Made by a program: the position numbers and the translations under genes
Shown: positions 35,416 through 43,807 of the stretch, piece after piece
Numbering within the stretch: the first letter of the stretch is position 1
Layout: every line of letters begins with the position of its first letter
Notes under the pieces: model-generated
Database searches by the model: none
What the model saw: the letters and a program-made list of their open reading frames with translations, nothing else
Told to the model about the DNA's origin: nothing
Source: Verrucomicrobiota bacterium
GTDB taxonomy: Bacteria > Verrucomicrobiota > Verrucomicrobiia > CAIQCK01
Assembly: GCA_026397915.1 (NCBI GenBank)
Contig: JAPLTX010000008.1
Coordinates: 62,001-126,000, forward strand
DNA: 64,000 bases
Reading direction: 5' to 3'

Positions 35416-35425
35416 GGCACAACTT

Positions 35426-36901
35426 ATGAAACTGAAATCCATCGCATCGCTGGCTCTGGCGGCACTGTTCGGCGTGACCGCGGTGTTTGCCGCCGATAGC
35501 GCCAAGCCCAACATTATCTTCATTCTTGCGGACGACATCGGTTACGGCGACTGGAGCTGCTATGGCGCTACAAAGGTTAAGACGCCAAACCTCGACCGGC
35601 TCGCCGCGCAGGGCCGGCGGTTCACCGACGCGCACTCGCCCTCCGCCGTCTGCACACCGACGCGCTATGCGTTCATGACCGGCGAATATGCGTGGCGTAA
35701 GCCGGGCACGGGCATCCTACCGGGCACCGCCGCGCTCATCATCGAGCCGGGCCGTGTCACGGTGCCATCGCTGCTCAAGCAAGCGGGCTACATCACTGGT
35801 GTCGTCGGCAAGTGGCACCTCGGCCTCGGCGCGACGTCGCCCACCGACTACAACGGCGAGATCAAGCCCGGCCCGCTGGAAATCGGTTTCGATTACGCGT
35901 GGCTCCTGCCGGCCACCGGCGACCGCACGCCGTGCGTGTGGGTCGAGAATCATCGCGTCGTCGGCCTCGACCCCGCCGATCCGATCAAGCTCGACTACAC
36001 TGTCCAGCGCGGCCAGCCGGGGTCGTTCGTCAACGGCATCCCGCGCATCGGCAAGCAGACCGGCGGCAAGACCGCGCTCTGGAAGGACGATGAGATTGCC
36101 GATCTGCTCACGAAGAAGGCTGTCGCGTTCATCGAGAAGAACAAGACGAAACCATTCTTCCTTTACTTCGCAACACACGACATCCATGTGCCACGCGTGC
36201 CAGCACCGCGGTTCAAGGGCGCCAGTCAGGCCGGCGTCCGCGGCGACGTGATTCAGGAGTTCGACTGGTCCGTTGGCGAAGTGATGGCCGCGCTTGACCG
36301 GCTCAAGCTTGCCGACAACACGCTGCTCATCGTCACCAGCGACAACGGCGGCGTGCTCGACACCAACGGCCCCGATTCGTTCAACAGCGGCACCGTCGAG
36401 ACGAACAACGGCCACTTGCACAACGGCCCGCTGCGCGCCGGTAAAGGCAGCCCCTACGAGGGAGGCACGCGCGTGCCGTTCATCGTGCGATGGCCCGGCC
36501 ACGTCCAAACGGGCACGTCCGACGCGCTCATCTGCCATGTGGACATGCTCGCCGCCGCCGCCGCGCTCACCGGCCAGAAACTCGCCGTTGAGGCCGGCCC
36601 CGACAGCTTCAACGTCCTGCCCGCGTTGCTTGGCGAGAAGCGCGACAAGCCTTGCCGCGACCATCTGGTCGAACACGGTAACGTCCTCGCGCTTCGCAAA
36701 GGCACGTGGAAGTTCGTCCCCGCAGCTCCCGTCGGCAAAGGCAAGAAAGGCAAAACCCGCAAGCCGACAGCCGCCGAGCTTTACAATCTCGACGACGACA
36801 TCGCCGAAACGAAGAACGTCGCCGACCAGCATCCGGAGATTGTAAAAGAGATGACCACGTTGTTGCGGGCGCTGCGCGAGAAAGGACGAAGCCGACCATG
36901 A
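35426..36901 (+). CDS. Sulfatase 11
   Basis: Exported type I sulfatase of 491 residues, close to sulfatases 4 and 6. Signal peptide MKLKSIASLALAALFGVTAV. KPNIIFILADDIGYGD is followed by CTPTRYAFMTGEYAWR (Cys76). VGKWHLGLG, IVTSDNGGV and the Lys of RAGKGSPYEGG are present. A basic insert (GKGKKGKTRKPT) lies near residue 436, at the same place as the Lys-rich insert of sulfatase 4. The C-terminus EKGRSRP ends in the ATGA overlap with sulfatase 12. Its AAAGGA codons form the likely ribosome-binding site of that gene. Confidence 0.94.
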   Translation: MKLKSIASLALAALFGVTAVFAADSAKPNIIFILADDIGYGDWSCYGATKVKTPNLDRLAAQGRRFTDAHSPSAVCTPTRYAFMTGEYAWRKPGTGILPGTAALIIEPGRVTVPSLLKQAGYITGVVGKWHLGLGATSPTDYNGEIKPGPLEIGFDYAWLLPATGDRTPCVWVENHRVVGLDPADPIKLDYTVQRGQPGSFVNGIPRIGKQTGGKTALWKDDEIADLLTKKAVAFIEKNKTKPFFLYFATHDIHVPRVPAPRFKGASQAGVRGDVIQEFDWSVGEVMAALDRLKLADNTLLIVTSDNGGVLDTNGPDSFNSGTVETNNGHLHNGPLRAGKGSPYEGGTRVPFIVRWPGHVQTGTSDALICHVDMLAAAAALTGQKLAVEAGPDSFNVLPALLGEKRDKPCRDHLVEHGNVLALRKGTWKFVPAAPVGKGKKGKTRKPTAAELYNLDDDIAETKNVADQHPEIVKEMTTLLRALREKGRSRP

Positions 36902-38379
36902 ACCTGTTGATCACAACAATGGCGTTGAGCTGTTTCGCGCTGGGCATCGCTCAGCCGCTTGGCTGCGCGGCCGGCGCGGCCAAACCCAACATCCTCCTTG
37001 TCCTCTGCGACGATCTCGGCTACGGCGATCTCGCCTGCTTCGGCGACAAGACGCTGCACACGCCGAACCTCGACCGGTTCGCGATGGAAGGGTTGCGGCT
37101 GACGAGCTGTTACGCGGCGCACGGGAACTGCTCGCCGTCGCGCACGGCGCTGATGACCGGCCGCACACCCACGCGTGTCGGCGTGCGCAATTGGATTCCG
37201 GAGGAGTCGCCCGTCCACGTGCCGCGCGGCGAGATCAGTGTCGCCACGCTGCTGAAGCGCGCGGGCTACGCCACCTGTCACAGCGGCAAGTGGCACATGA
37301 ACGGCCAGTTCAATCAGCCCACGCAGCCGCAGCCGAACGACCACGGCTTCGAGCATTGGTTCTCGACGCAGAACATCGCGCTGCCAAATCATCACAACCC
37401 TAATAACTTCGTTCGCAACAGCCAACCCTTGGGCAAACTCGAAGGCTACTCGGCCCACCTTGTCGTGGACGAAGCTCTGCGCTGGCTCGGCGCGCGTGAC
37501 GTGTCAAAGCCGTTCTTCCTTTACGTTTGCTTCCACGAGCCGCACGAGCCGATCGCCTCCGATCCGAAATACACGAAGCTCTATCCCTCCGACGATCCGA
37601 GCTACAGCGCGCACCACGGCAACATCACGCAGATGGACGACGCATTCGGCCGGCTGATGCGGGCGTTGGACGAACGTGGGTTGCGTGACAACACGTTCGT
37701 GTTCTTCACCAGCGACAACGGCCCCGCCATCACGCCGATGCATCCGCACGGCTCGGCCGGCCCGTTGCGCGACAAGAAAGGCTCCCTCTACGAAGGCGGT
37801 ATCCGCGTGCCTGGCATTGTGCGTTGGCCCGGCAAGGCGCGGCCCGGCAGCGTGAGCGACGAGCCGGTCTGCGGCGTGGACTTCCTGCCGACGGCGTGCG
37901 CGCTCGCCGGCATCAAGCCGCCCCATGACCGCACGCTCGACGGCGCGTGCTTCCTGCCTGTGCTCGATGGCAAACCGATGGCGCGCAGCATTCCATTATA
38001 TTGGCACTTCAACCGAGCCACCAGCGACGTGAAGGCGGCTCTGCGCGTGGGCGACTGGAAAATCCTCGCCACGCTCGACAAACCGCCCGCGGCCCCCACG
38101 AACAACATCACCGAGGAAGACGAGCGCATGTTCAAAGAAGCCGAGCTTGCGACGTTCTCGCTCTACAACCTCCGCGACGACATCGGCGAGAAGAACGACC
38201 TCGCCGCCAAGGATCCGGCGAAGCTGGCGGAGTTGAAGGCGCTGCTTCAGGCGAAGTATCATGAAGTGCGCGCCGAATCGCCCGTCTGGCCCGCGTGGAA
38301 GTTCACCGGTGCCGAGGGCAAGAAGATCGAGTGGCCGGACTACTGGAAGAAGCGGCAGGCGGCGAAGAAAAAGAGGTGA
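36898..38379 (+). CDS. Sulfatase 12
   Basis: Exported type I sulfatase, 493 residues from the ATG that overlaps the sulfatase 11 stop. The N-terminal signal has PLGCAAG, a weak lipobox-like site, so surface lipid-anchoring is possible. KPNILLVLCDDLGYGD precedes CSPSRTALMTGRTPTR (Cys78). [17 protein letters not shown] and the Lys of RDKKGSLYEGG are present. The last residues are basic (KKRQAAKKKR). The histidine-bearing segment CFHEPHEPIA fits arylsulfatase A-like enzymes. It stops 32 bases before the agarase-like gene. Confidence 0.94.
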   Translation: MNLLITTMALSCFALGIAQPLGCAAGAAKPNILLVLCDDLGYGDLACFGDKTLHTPNLDRFAMEGLRLTSCYAAHGNCSPSRTALMTGRTPTRVGVRNWIPEESPVHVPRGEISVATLLKRAGYATCHSGKWHMNGQFNQPTQPQPNDHGFEHWFSTQNIALPNHHNPNNFVRNSQPLGKLEGYSAHLVVDEALRWLGARDVSKPFFLYVCFHEPHEPIASDPKYTKLYPSDDPSYSAHHGNITQMDDAFGRLMRALDERGLRDNTFVFFTSDNGPAITPMHPHGSAGPLRDKKGSLYEGGIRVPGIVRWPGKARPGSVSDEPVCGVDFLPTACALAGIKPPHDRTLDGACFLPVLDGKPMARSIPLYWHFNRATSDVKAALRVGDWKILATLDKPPAAPTNNITEEDERMFKEAELATFSLYNLRDDIGEKNDLAAKDPAKLAELKALLQAKYHEVRAESPVWPAWKFTGAEGKKIEWPDYWKKRQAAKKKR

Positions 38380-38411
38380 GGGCACTCGGAAGGAGCCGGG
38401 TGAGACAACCA

Positions 38412-39590
38412 ATGAACGCCAACTTGAAACTGAACCGCCGCAAGTTTCTGGCGAGCGCGGGCGCTCTGCTGGCAGGCGCGTGGGCGGGCGGCGGCGATGC
38501 GCGGGCCGGCGCGGGCGCAGGCAAAGGTTTCTTCTCGCTCGCGCAGCGCAACGGCCGCTGGTGGCTCGTCACGCCGGCTGGCGAGCCGTTTTTCTCCATC
38601 GGCCTGAATCACATTGACCCGTCGCCGCTGCGGTTCACGGAGAACGGCGACTTGTGGCAGCGCAAGTATGGCAACTCGATGGAGCGTTGGCTGAAAGAGG
38701 CCGTCGCGCCCGATCTGCGCGCATGGGGCTTCAACAGCGTCGGCTGGACGCAGGAGGTCGTCACGCGCGGCCTGACGAACCACCGCCATTCGCGCGCGTT
38801 CACGTTCGAGGAATACCAGTGGCTCGGCCTGCCGTATTGCCATCAGCTTCCGTTCGCCGATTTTCACCAGTGGGAGGCCGAGACACGGCATCCCGATCTC
38901 AAGAGCGCGGAGTTCGCCGAATGGTGCGATTACGTCGCGCGCGAGAACTGCGTGCGGATGAAGGACGATCCCAAACTGATCGGCTACTTCTACGTAGACT
39001 GCCCAACGTGGATTCACACGACGAATTTCTCCACCTGGAAAGGCCCACTCTTCGACCCAGAAAAGCTGAAGACCGGGGCCGGCCGCGAGGAGTTATTCGA
39101 CCTGGCCACGAGTTGGTATCGCATCACGCATGACGCCATCCGCCGCTACGACCCGCATCACCTCATTCTCGGCGACCGTTACGAGGCCAACGCGCCGTTG
39201 CCGGAGGAGGTCGTCCGCGCGGCGCTGCCGTTTGTGGACGTGCTGAGCTTCCAACATTTTGGTCTGCCCGACAAAGTGCAGGCCGACCTTGCGCGCTGGC
39301 ACAAACTGGTTGGCAAGCCAGTCCTTTACGCCGACGGTCATCGCGCGCGCAAGCTGGCGGACGGCGTTCATCACCACGACGCAAAGGGATACGTCGCCAT
39401 TCTCGCGGCGTTGCGCGAAGTGCGCGGCTGTGTTGGAATGCATCTGTGCGGCGCGTATCTGCGGAACCGTTGCCGCCAGCGCGGTCTGCGTGATGAGCAC
39501 GAGCAACCCGACGCCGAGCCGCTCGCCGGCATCACTGCCGCCAATCGTGAAATGGCGGAGTGGGTAAAGCAGACGACGAAGACAAAGTGA
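38412..39590 (+). CDS. Tat-exported agarase-like glycoside hydrolase
   Basis: A 392-residue TIM-barrel protein. A Tat signal (NRRKFLASAGALLAGAW) follows ATG 38412; the open frame upstream overlaps sulfatase 12. The mature start NGRWWLVTPAGEPFFSIGLNHI is a strong signature of the agarase/GH50-GH42-like group of PVC and marine bacteria. LRAWGFNSVGWTQE, DPKLIGYFYVDCPTWI and HHLILGDRYEANAP continue the barrel. Possible catalytic Glu residues include that of GDRYEAN, but the acid/base near GYFYVDCP is Asp-containing rather than the expected Glu, so catalysis is uncertain. It lies 6 bases before sulfatase 13. Confidence 0.78.
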   Translation: MNANLKLNRRKFLASAGALLAGAWAGGGDARAGAGAGKGFFSLAQRNGRWWLVTPAGEPFFSIGLNHIDPSPLRFTENGDLWQRKYGNSMERWLKEAVAPDLRAWGFNSVGWTQEVVTRGLTNHRHSRAFTFEEYQWLGLPYCHQLPFADFHQWEAETRHPDLKSAEFAEWCDYVARENCVRMKDDPKLIGYFYVDCPTWIHTTNFSTWKGPLFDPEKLKTGAGREELFDLATSWYRITHDAIRRYDPHHLILGDRYEANAPLPEEVVRAALPFVDVLSFQHFGLPDKVQADLARWHKLVGKPVLYADGHRARKLADGVHHHDAKGYVAILAALREVRGCVGMHLCGAYLRNRCRQRGLRDEHEQPDAEPLAGITAANREMAEWVKQTTKTK

Positions 39591-39596
39591 AGGTTT

Positions 39597-40994
39597 ATGC
39601 GACGAGGAACCATCATTGCCGCTTGGCTCACCTTCGCGCTGGTTTTTGCCGCAAGTCCGTCGCTCTGCGCGGCCGATGCGTCTGTGACGCGTCCAAACGT
39701 CCTCTTCATCCTTGTGGATGACATGGGTTGGGGCGACCTCGGCGCGAATGGCGGCGCGGGCGTGCCGACGCCGCGCATGGACCGGCTCGCACATGAGGGC
39801 ACGCGGTTCACACAATTCTACACCGCGTCGCCGATTTGCTCACCGTCGCGCTGCGGGTTCATCACGGGGCAGTTTCCCGCGCGCTGGCGCATCACGAGCT
39901 ATCTGCAAAGCCGCGCCGGCAACCGCGAGTGCGGGCAGGCGGATTTCCTCGACCCGAAAGCGCCATCGCTTGTGCGCGCGTTCAAGGCTGCCGGCTACGC
40001 GACCGCGCACGTCGGCAAGTGGCACCTCGGCGGCGGACGCGACGTGACTGACGCGCCGAAGTTCGCCGCTTACGGCTATGATGTCGGCCTCGGCACTTAC
40101 GAAAGCCCGGAACCGGCTGCCGCGCTCGGCTTGAAGAGGATGCCGTGGAGCAAGGAAACCGAGCCGCAACAGGTCAAGCGCCACGACCGCACACGTTGGA
40201 TGGTGGATGAAACGCTCGCGTTTGTGAAAAAGCACGCCGCGCAGCCGTGGCTCGTGAACCTCTGGCTCGACGATGTCCACACGCCCTACGCGCCGTCGGA
40301 CGAACAGAAAGTCGCCGCGGGCGAGGGCGTGGGCACCGCCGAGTATCGCGCCGTCCTCCGTGAAACCGATCGCCAGATCGGCCGGCTGCTGGACGGGTTG
40401 CGAGACCTCAAGCTCGGCGGCAACACGCTCGTTCTCCTCGCGGGCGACAACGGCCCGCAGCCGAGCTTCGACCGCAAGCGCACCGCCGGCCTGCGGGGCA
40501 TGAAGTGGAGCCTCTATGAAGGCGGCATTCGCACGCCGCTAATCGTCCGCTGGCCCGGCGTCGTGCCCGCCGGCGCGGTCAACAGCAGCACTGTCGTCAG
40601 TGCCGTGGATTTCTTCCCGACGCTCTGCTCGCTCGCGTCCGTGCCGGCTCCCGACGGTGCGAGGTTCGACGGCGAAGACCTCTCCGCCGTTTTTCGTGGC
40701 GGCAAGCAACCGCGCACCGAGCCGCTCTTCTGGGAATACGGCCGCAAGCCCGCGCCCAAAGGCAAAAAAGGACTACGCGCGTTTCCGTATCCGAGCGAGC
40801 CAGAGTCCAAATCGCCGAACGTCGCCCTCCGAGATGGCCGCTGGAAGCTCTTGGTCAACGCCGACGGAAGCTGCGTCGAACTCTACAATCTCGATGCCGA
40901 TCCGAAAGAAACGAAGAACCTCGCCGAAGCGAAACCCGACATCGCCCGACGGTTGTCGGAGCAGGCGCTGGCTTGGAGAAAGTCGCTGCCATGA
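39597..40994 (+). CDS. Sulfatase 13
   Basis: Exported type I sulfatase of 465 residues, somewhat shorter than its neighbours. The signal peptide ends near SLCAA. RPNVLFILVDDMGWGD leads to CSPSRCGFITGQFPAR (Cys81). VGKWHLGGG, LLAGDNGPQ and the Lys of RGMKWSLYEGG are retained. NLWLDDVHTPYAP holds the His of the substrate pocket. A basic PAPKGKKGLRA insert occurs near residue 385. The gene starts 6 bases after the agarase-like stop, and its TGA overlaps the ATG of sulfatase 14, so all three are coupled. Substrate unknown. Confidence 0.93.
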   Translation: MRRGTIIAAWLTFALVFAASPSLCAADASVTRPNVLFILVDDMGWGDLGANGGAGVPTPRMDRLAHEGTRFTQFYTASPICSPSRCGFITGQFPARWRITSYLQSRAGNRECGQADFLDPKAPSLVRAFKAAGYATAHVGKWHLGGGRDVTDAPKFAAYGYDVGLGTYESPEPAAALGLKRMPWSKETEPQQVKRHDRTRWMVDETLAFVKKHAAQPWLVNLWLDDVHTPYAPSDEQKVAAGEGVGTAEYRAVLRETDRQIGRLLDGLRDLKLGGNTLVLLAGDNGPQPSFDRKRTAGLRGMKWSLYEGGIRTPLIVRWPGVVPAGAVNSSTVVSAVDFFPTLCSLASVPAPDGARFDGEDLSAVFRGGKQPRTEPLFWEYGRKPAPKGKKGLRAFPYPSEPESKSPNVALRDGRWKLLVNADGSCVELYNLDADPKETKNLAEAKPDIARRLSEQALAWRKSLP

Positions 40995-42367
40995 AACTCA
41001 CACGCACGTTCCACCTGCTCGCGCTCGCTGCGGCGGCGTTTGCCCCGCCATCCGCCACCGCTCAAGAACTGAAACCCAACATCATCTTCATTCTCGCCGA
41101 CGACATGGGTTGGGGCGATCTGGGCTGTTACGGGCAGAAGAAAATCCGCACGCCGAACCTCGACCGCATGGCGGCGGAGGGCGCGCGGTTCACGCAAGCT
41201 TACAGCGGCACGTCCGTTTGCGCGCCGTCGCGCGGGTCGCTCATGACCGGCCGCCACATCGGCCACGCGATCATCCGCGCCAATCGCGAATACCAACCCG
41301 AAGGCCAGGAACCGTTGCCGGCGGGCACGTTTACGGTGGCGGCGCTTTGCCGCAGCGCGGGCTACAAGACCGCGGCGTTCGGCAAATGGGGACTGGGCTT
41401 CGTGGACTCGACCGGTGCGCCGGACAAAATGGGCTTCGACTTTTTCTTCGGTTACAACTGCCAGCGTCAGGCGCACAACTATTATCCCGACCATCTCTGG
41501 CGCAATCACGAGCGCGTGGAACTTGACGGCAAGACCTACTCGCACGATCTCATCGCGCGCGAGGCGCTCCGGTGGGCGCGCGCCAACGCCGGCTCGCCGT
41601 TCTTTCTCTACCTCGCGTTCACCATTCCCCACGCGCAATACCAAGTGCCCGTCCTCGGCCCCTACGCGGAGGAAACGTGGCCGGAGCCGATGAAGAAATA
41701 CGCCGCGATGGTCACGCGCATGGACGCCGACATCGGACGGCTTTTGGCGCTGTTGAAGGAACTCGGCCTCGACGAAAGGACGCTGGTGATGTTCGCGAGC
41801 GACAACGGCCAGGACAACAAGAACTGCCTCGAACTCTTCCAGAGCAACGGCCCGCTGCGCGGCAGCAAGCGCACGATGTATGAGGGCGGCATTCGCGTGC
41901 CGGGCATCGCGCGCTGGCCCGGCAGGATCAAGCCCGGCGCGGTCAATGCAACACCGTGGGCGTTCTACGATTTCCTGCCGACGGTGGCGGACCTCATCGG
42001 CCAACCGTTGCCCGACGGCGTAAAAACCGACGGCGCCTCCATCACGCCAGCGTTGCTCAGCGGCGAGACGATGAAGCGCGATTTCCTCTACTGGGAGCTG
42101 CACGAACCGCGGTTCATGCAGGCCGTGCGTCTCGGCGACTGGAAAGCCGCCCGCCACGGCCTCGGCGCACCGATCGAGCTTTACAACCTCGCGAAGGACA
42201 TCGCTGAGGCGCACGATGTCACCGCCGACCATCCCGACATCGTCCAGCGCGCCGACGTGATCCTGAAACGCGAGCACGTCGGGAGCGCCCTCTGGCCGGA
42301 CAAAGCTCCGGCGAAGTCCGGCAAGGGCAAAGGCAAACGCAAGGACGCCGGCACGGCGAAGAAGTAA
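40991..42367 (+). CDS. Sulfatase 14 (GKWG variant)
   Basis: Exported type I sulfatase, 458 residues. Signal peptide MKLTRTFHLLALAAAAFAPP. KPNIIFILADDMGWGD precedes CAPSRGSLMTGRHIGH (Cys77). The GKWH box reads FGKWGLGF, so the His is replaced by Gly, a natural variant seen in some arylsulfatases. FASDNGQD and the Lys of RGSKRTMYEGG are kept. The tail is Lys-rich (KSGKGKGKRKDAGTAKK). It closes the 34-kb sulfatase island; a 110-base gap separates it from the GT87-like gene. The ATG overlaps the stop of sulfatase 13. Confidence 0.93.
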   Translation: MKLTRTFHLLALAAAAFAPPSATAQELKPNIIFILADDMGWGDLGCYGQKKIRTPNLDRMAAEGARFTQAYSGTSVCAPSRGSLMTGRHIGHAIIRANREYQPEGQEPLPAGTFTVAALCRSAGYKTAAFGKWGLGFVDSTGAPDKMGFDFFFGYNCQRQAHNYYPDHLWRNHERVELDGKTYSHDLIAREALRWARANAGSPFFLYLAFTIPHAQYQVPVLGPYAEETWPEPMKKYAAMVTRMDADIGRLLALLKELGLDERTLVMFASDNGQDNKNCLELFQSNGPLRGSKRTMYEGGIRVPGIARWPGRIKPGAVNATPWAFYDFLPTVADLIGQPLPDGVKTDGASITPALLSGETMKRDFLYWELHEPRFMQAVRLGDWKAARHGLGAPIELYNLAKDIAEAHDVTADHPDIVQRADVILKREHVGSALWPDKAPAKSGKGKGKRKDAGTAKK

Positions 42368-42478
42368 GTCCACGCGGCAACGCCTTGTGTTTGCAGCAGG
42401 CCGGCAAGCTGCTACGCTGTTCGCAAGCCAACAGGAGAGCCGGTCGGGCTGCGTTTTGGAAACTGCGGTGAAAAATTG

Positions 42479-43633
42479 ATGATGACCAGGAACAAATGGA
42501 ATGTTAATCGGAACGCATGGATCGCCTGGGCCGTGTTGTTTCTCGTCATGGCCGGGATCATCGTTTCCGGGAGCCAACGGACGGTCGTCCCCACTTACCG
42601 CTTGAGCGCCTTGGACTGGCTCGCCGGCCGGCCGCTCTATGATGGCAGCGGCGTGGGGGGATTCGTTTACTTCCCGCACGCAACCATCCTTTTCATGCCG
42701 TTGGCGTGGTTGCCTCCGCTCTTGAGCGAGGTGATTTGGCGGTTCGTCAACATCGGCACCCTGGCGCTGGGTCTTCATGCTTTCGCGCGTCTGGCGGGTG
42801 AAAAATCGCGGGAAGAGCTGTTTCCCCTGATGACTTTGGTGGCGATCCCTTTGACGTGGGATTGCGCGCGCAACGGCCAGGCCACGCTTGCGCTGACCGG
42901 CCTGATGCTTCTGGCGGTCGTTGATGTGGCGCGCGACCGCTGGTGGCGCGCGACCTTGTGGTTGTGTCTCGGCATCGCGCTCAAACCGCTGATGCTCGTG
43001 CTGGCTCTGCTGATCGCGGCTACCGTCCGCCCCATGACCTGGCGAACGCTGGTGGGGATGGCCTTCCTCGCGCTCTCGCCTTTCCTGTTCCAACATCCCT
43101 CCTATGTTCTCCAGCAGTATTCGGGGTGCTGGCAAAACACGACGGCGGCGGCGCATGTGGGTGTTGCGGTGCAAGGATGGACGTCGCCGTTTGTCTCGCT
43201 GCGTCTCGCGGGCATTGATGTGTCGGAGCGAGGCCAGACGGCGATCCGCATCGTGGCTGGGGTCATCACCTGGATGCTCTCCGTTTTTGTCCGGCGGCGT
43301 TTTGACGCGGGTCGTTCGGTGGTCTTCTTGTTCTCGATGGCGGCCGTCTATCTGATGCTGTTCAGCCCACGGACGGAAAACAACACCTATGCGATGCTCG
43401 GTCCGGCGTTCGCCGTGTTTGTTGCCTGGGCGTTCTTGATCGAGAAGCGTTTTGTGGAGGGCATTGTCCTGACCGGCGTTGCTTTGGTCACGGCTGGCAG
43501 TCGCACAGTCGGCCATTTGATCGCGCCCGGCACGGAAGCCATCTGGCTGGCACCCATCCTCGCGGCTTTCTTCGCTGTCTATCTGCTCGTCCGGATTTTC
43601 GAGCGTCCACCGAAGCCGGTTGAAGTAAGATGA
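42479..43633 (+). CDS. Integral membrane GT87/DUF2029-like protein
   Basis: A 384-residue polytopic membrane protein with about nine to ten hydrophobic segments, beginning AWIAWAVLFLVMAGIIVSG. The first loop has RLSALDWLAGRPLYDG and FVYFPHATILFMPLAWLP, the pattern of GT87 (DUF2029) polyprenol-phosphate-sugar mannosyltransferases: a D-W-L-A-G-x-P-L-Y segment and an F-x-Y-x-P motif. LALGLH, DCARNGQATLALTGLMLLAV and ALKPLMLVL also fit. ATG 42479 or 42482 are the candidates. It stands alone between the sulfatase island and the second catabolic run, and so is likely unrelated to them. The next gene lies 174 bases downstream. Confidence 0.78.
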   Translation: MMTRNKWNVNRNAWIAWAVLFLVMAGIIVSGSQRTVVPTYRLSALDWLAGRPLYDGSGVGGFVYFPHATILFMPLAWLPPLLSEVIWRFVNIGTLALGLHAFARLAGEKSREELFPLMTLVAIPLTWDCARNGQATLALTGLMLLAVVDVARDRWWRATLWLCLGIALKPLMLVLALLIAATVRPMTWRTLVGMAFLALSPFLFQHPSYVLQQYSGCWQNTTAAAHVGVAVQGWTSPFVSLRLAGIDVSERGQTAIRIVAGVITWMLSVFVRRRFDAGRSVVFLFSMAAVYLMLFSPRTENNTYAMLGPAFAVFVAWAFLIEKRFVEGIVLTGVALVTAGSRTVGHLIAPGTEAIWLAPILAAFFAVYLLVRIFERPPKPVEVR

Positions 43634-43807
43634 GTCCGGTTCTCCACCGCTGTGTCGCTCGGCGAGGCGGAAGACAGTTGCCATCATTGACGCAGTTGAG
43701 GCAAAGTCAGCGGCGCTGTGACTCCGATCAAGGAAACGATTCGCGCGATTCCGCCCCGCTGGCAACGTCCGGGAAACGGCAGACTCTTCGCACTCCATAG
43801 TTAAACC

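Noticed and set aside
40883-43798. Very long open frame on the minus strand (971 codons) across sulfatases 13/14 and the GT87-like gene
   Set aside because: Antisense to three well-supported genes; composition is Arg/His/Ala-rich shadow sequence with no domain or signal.
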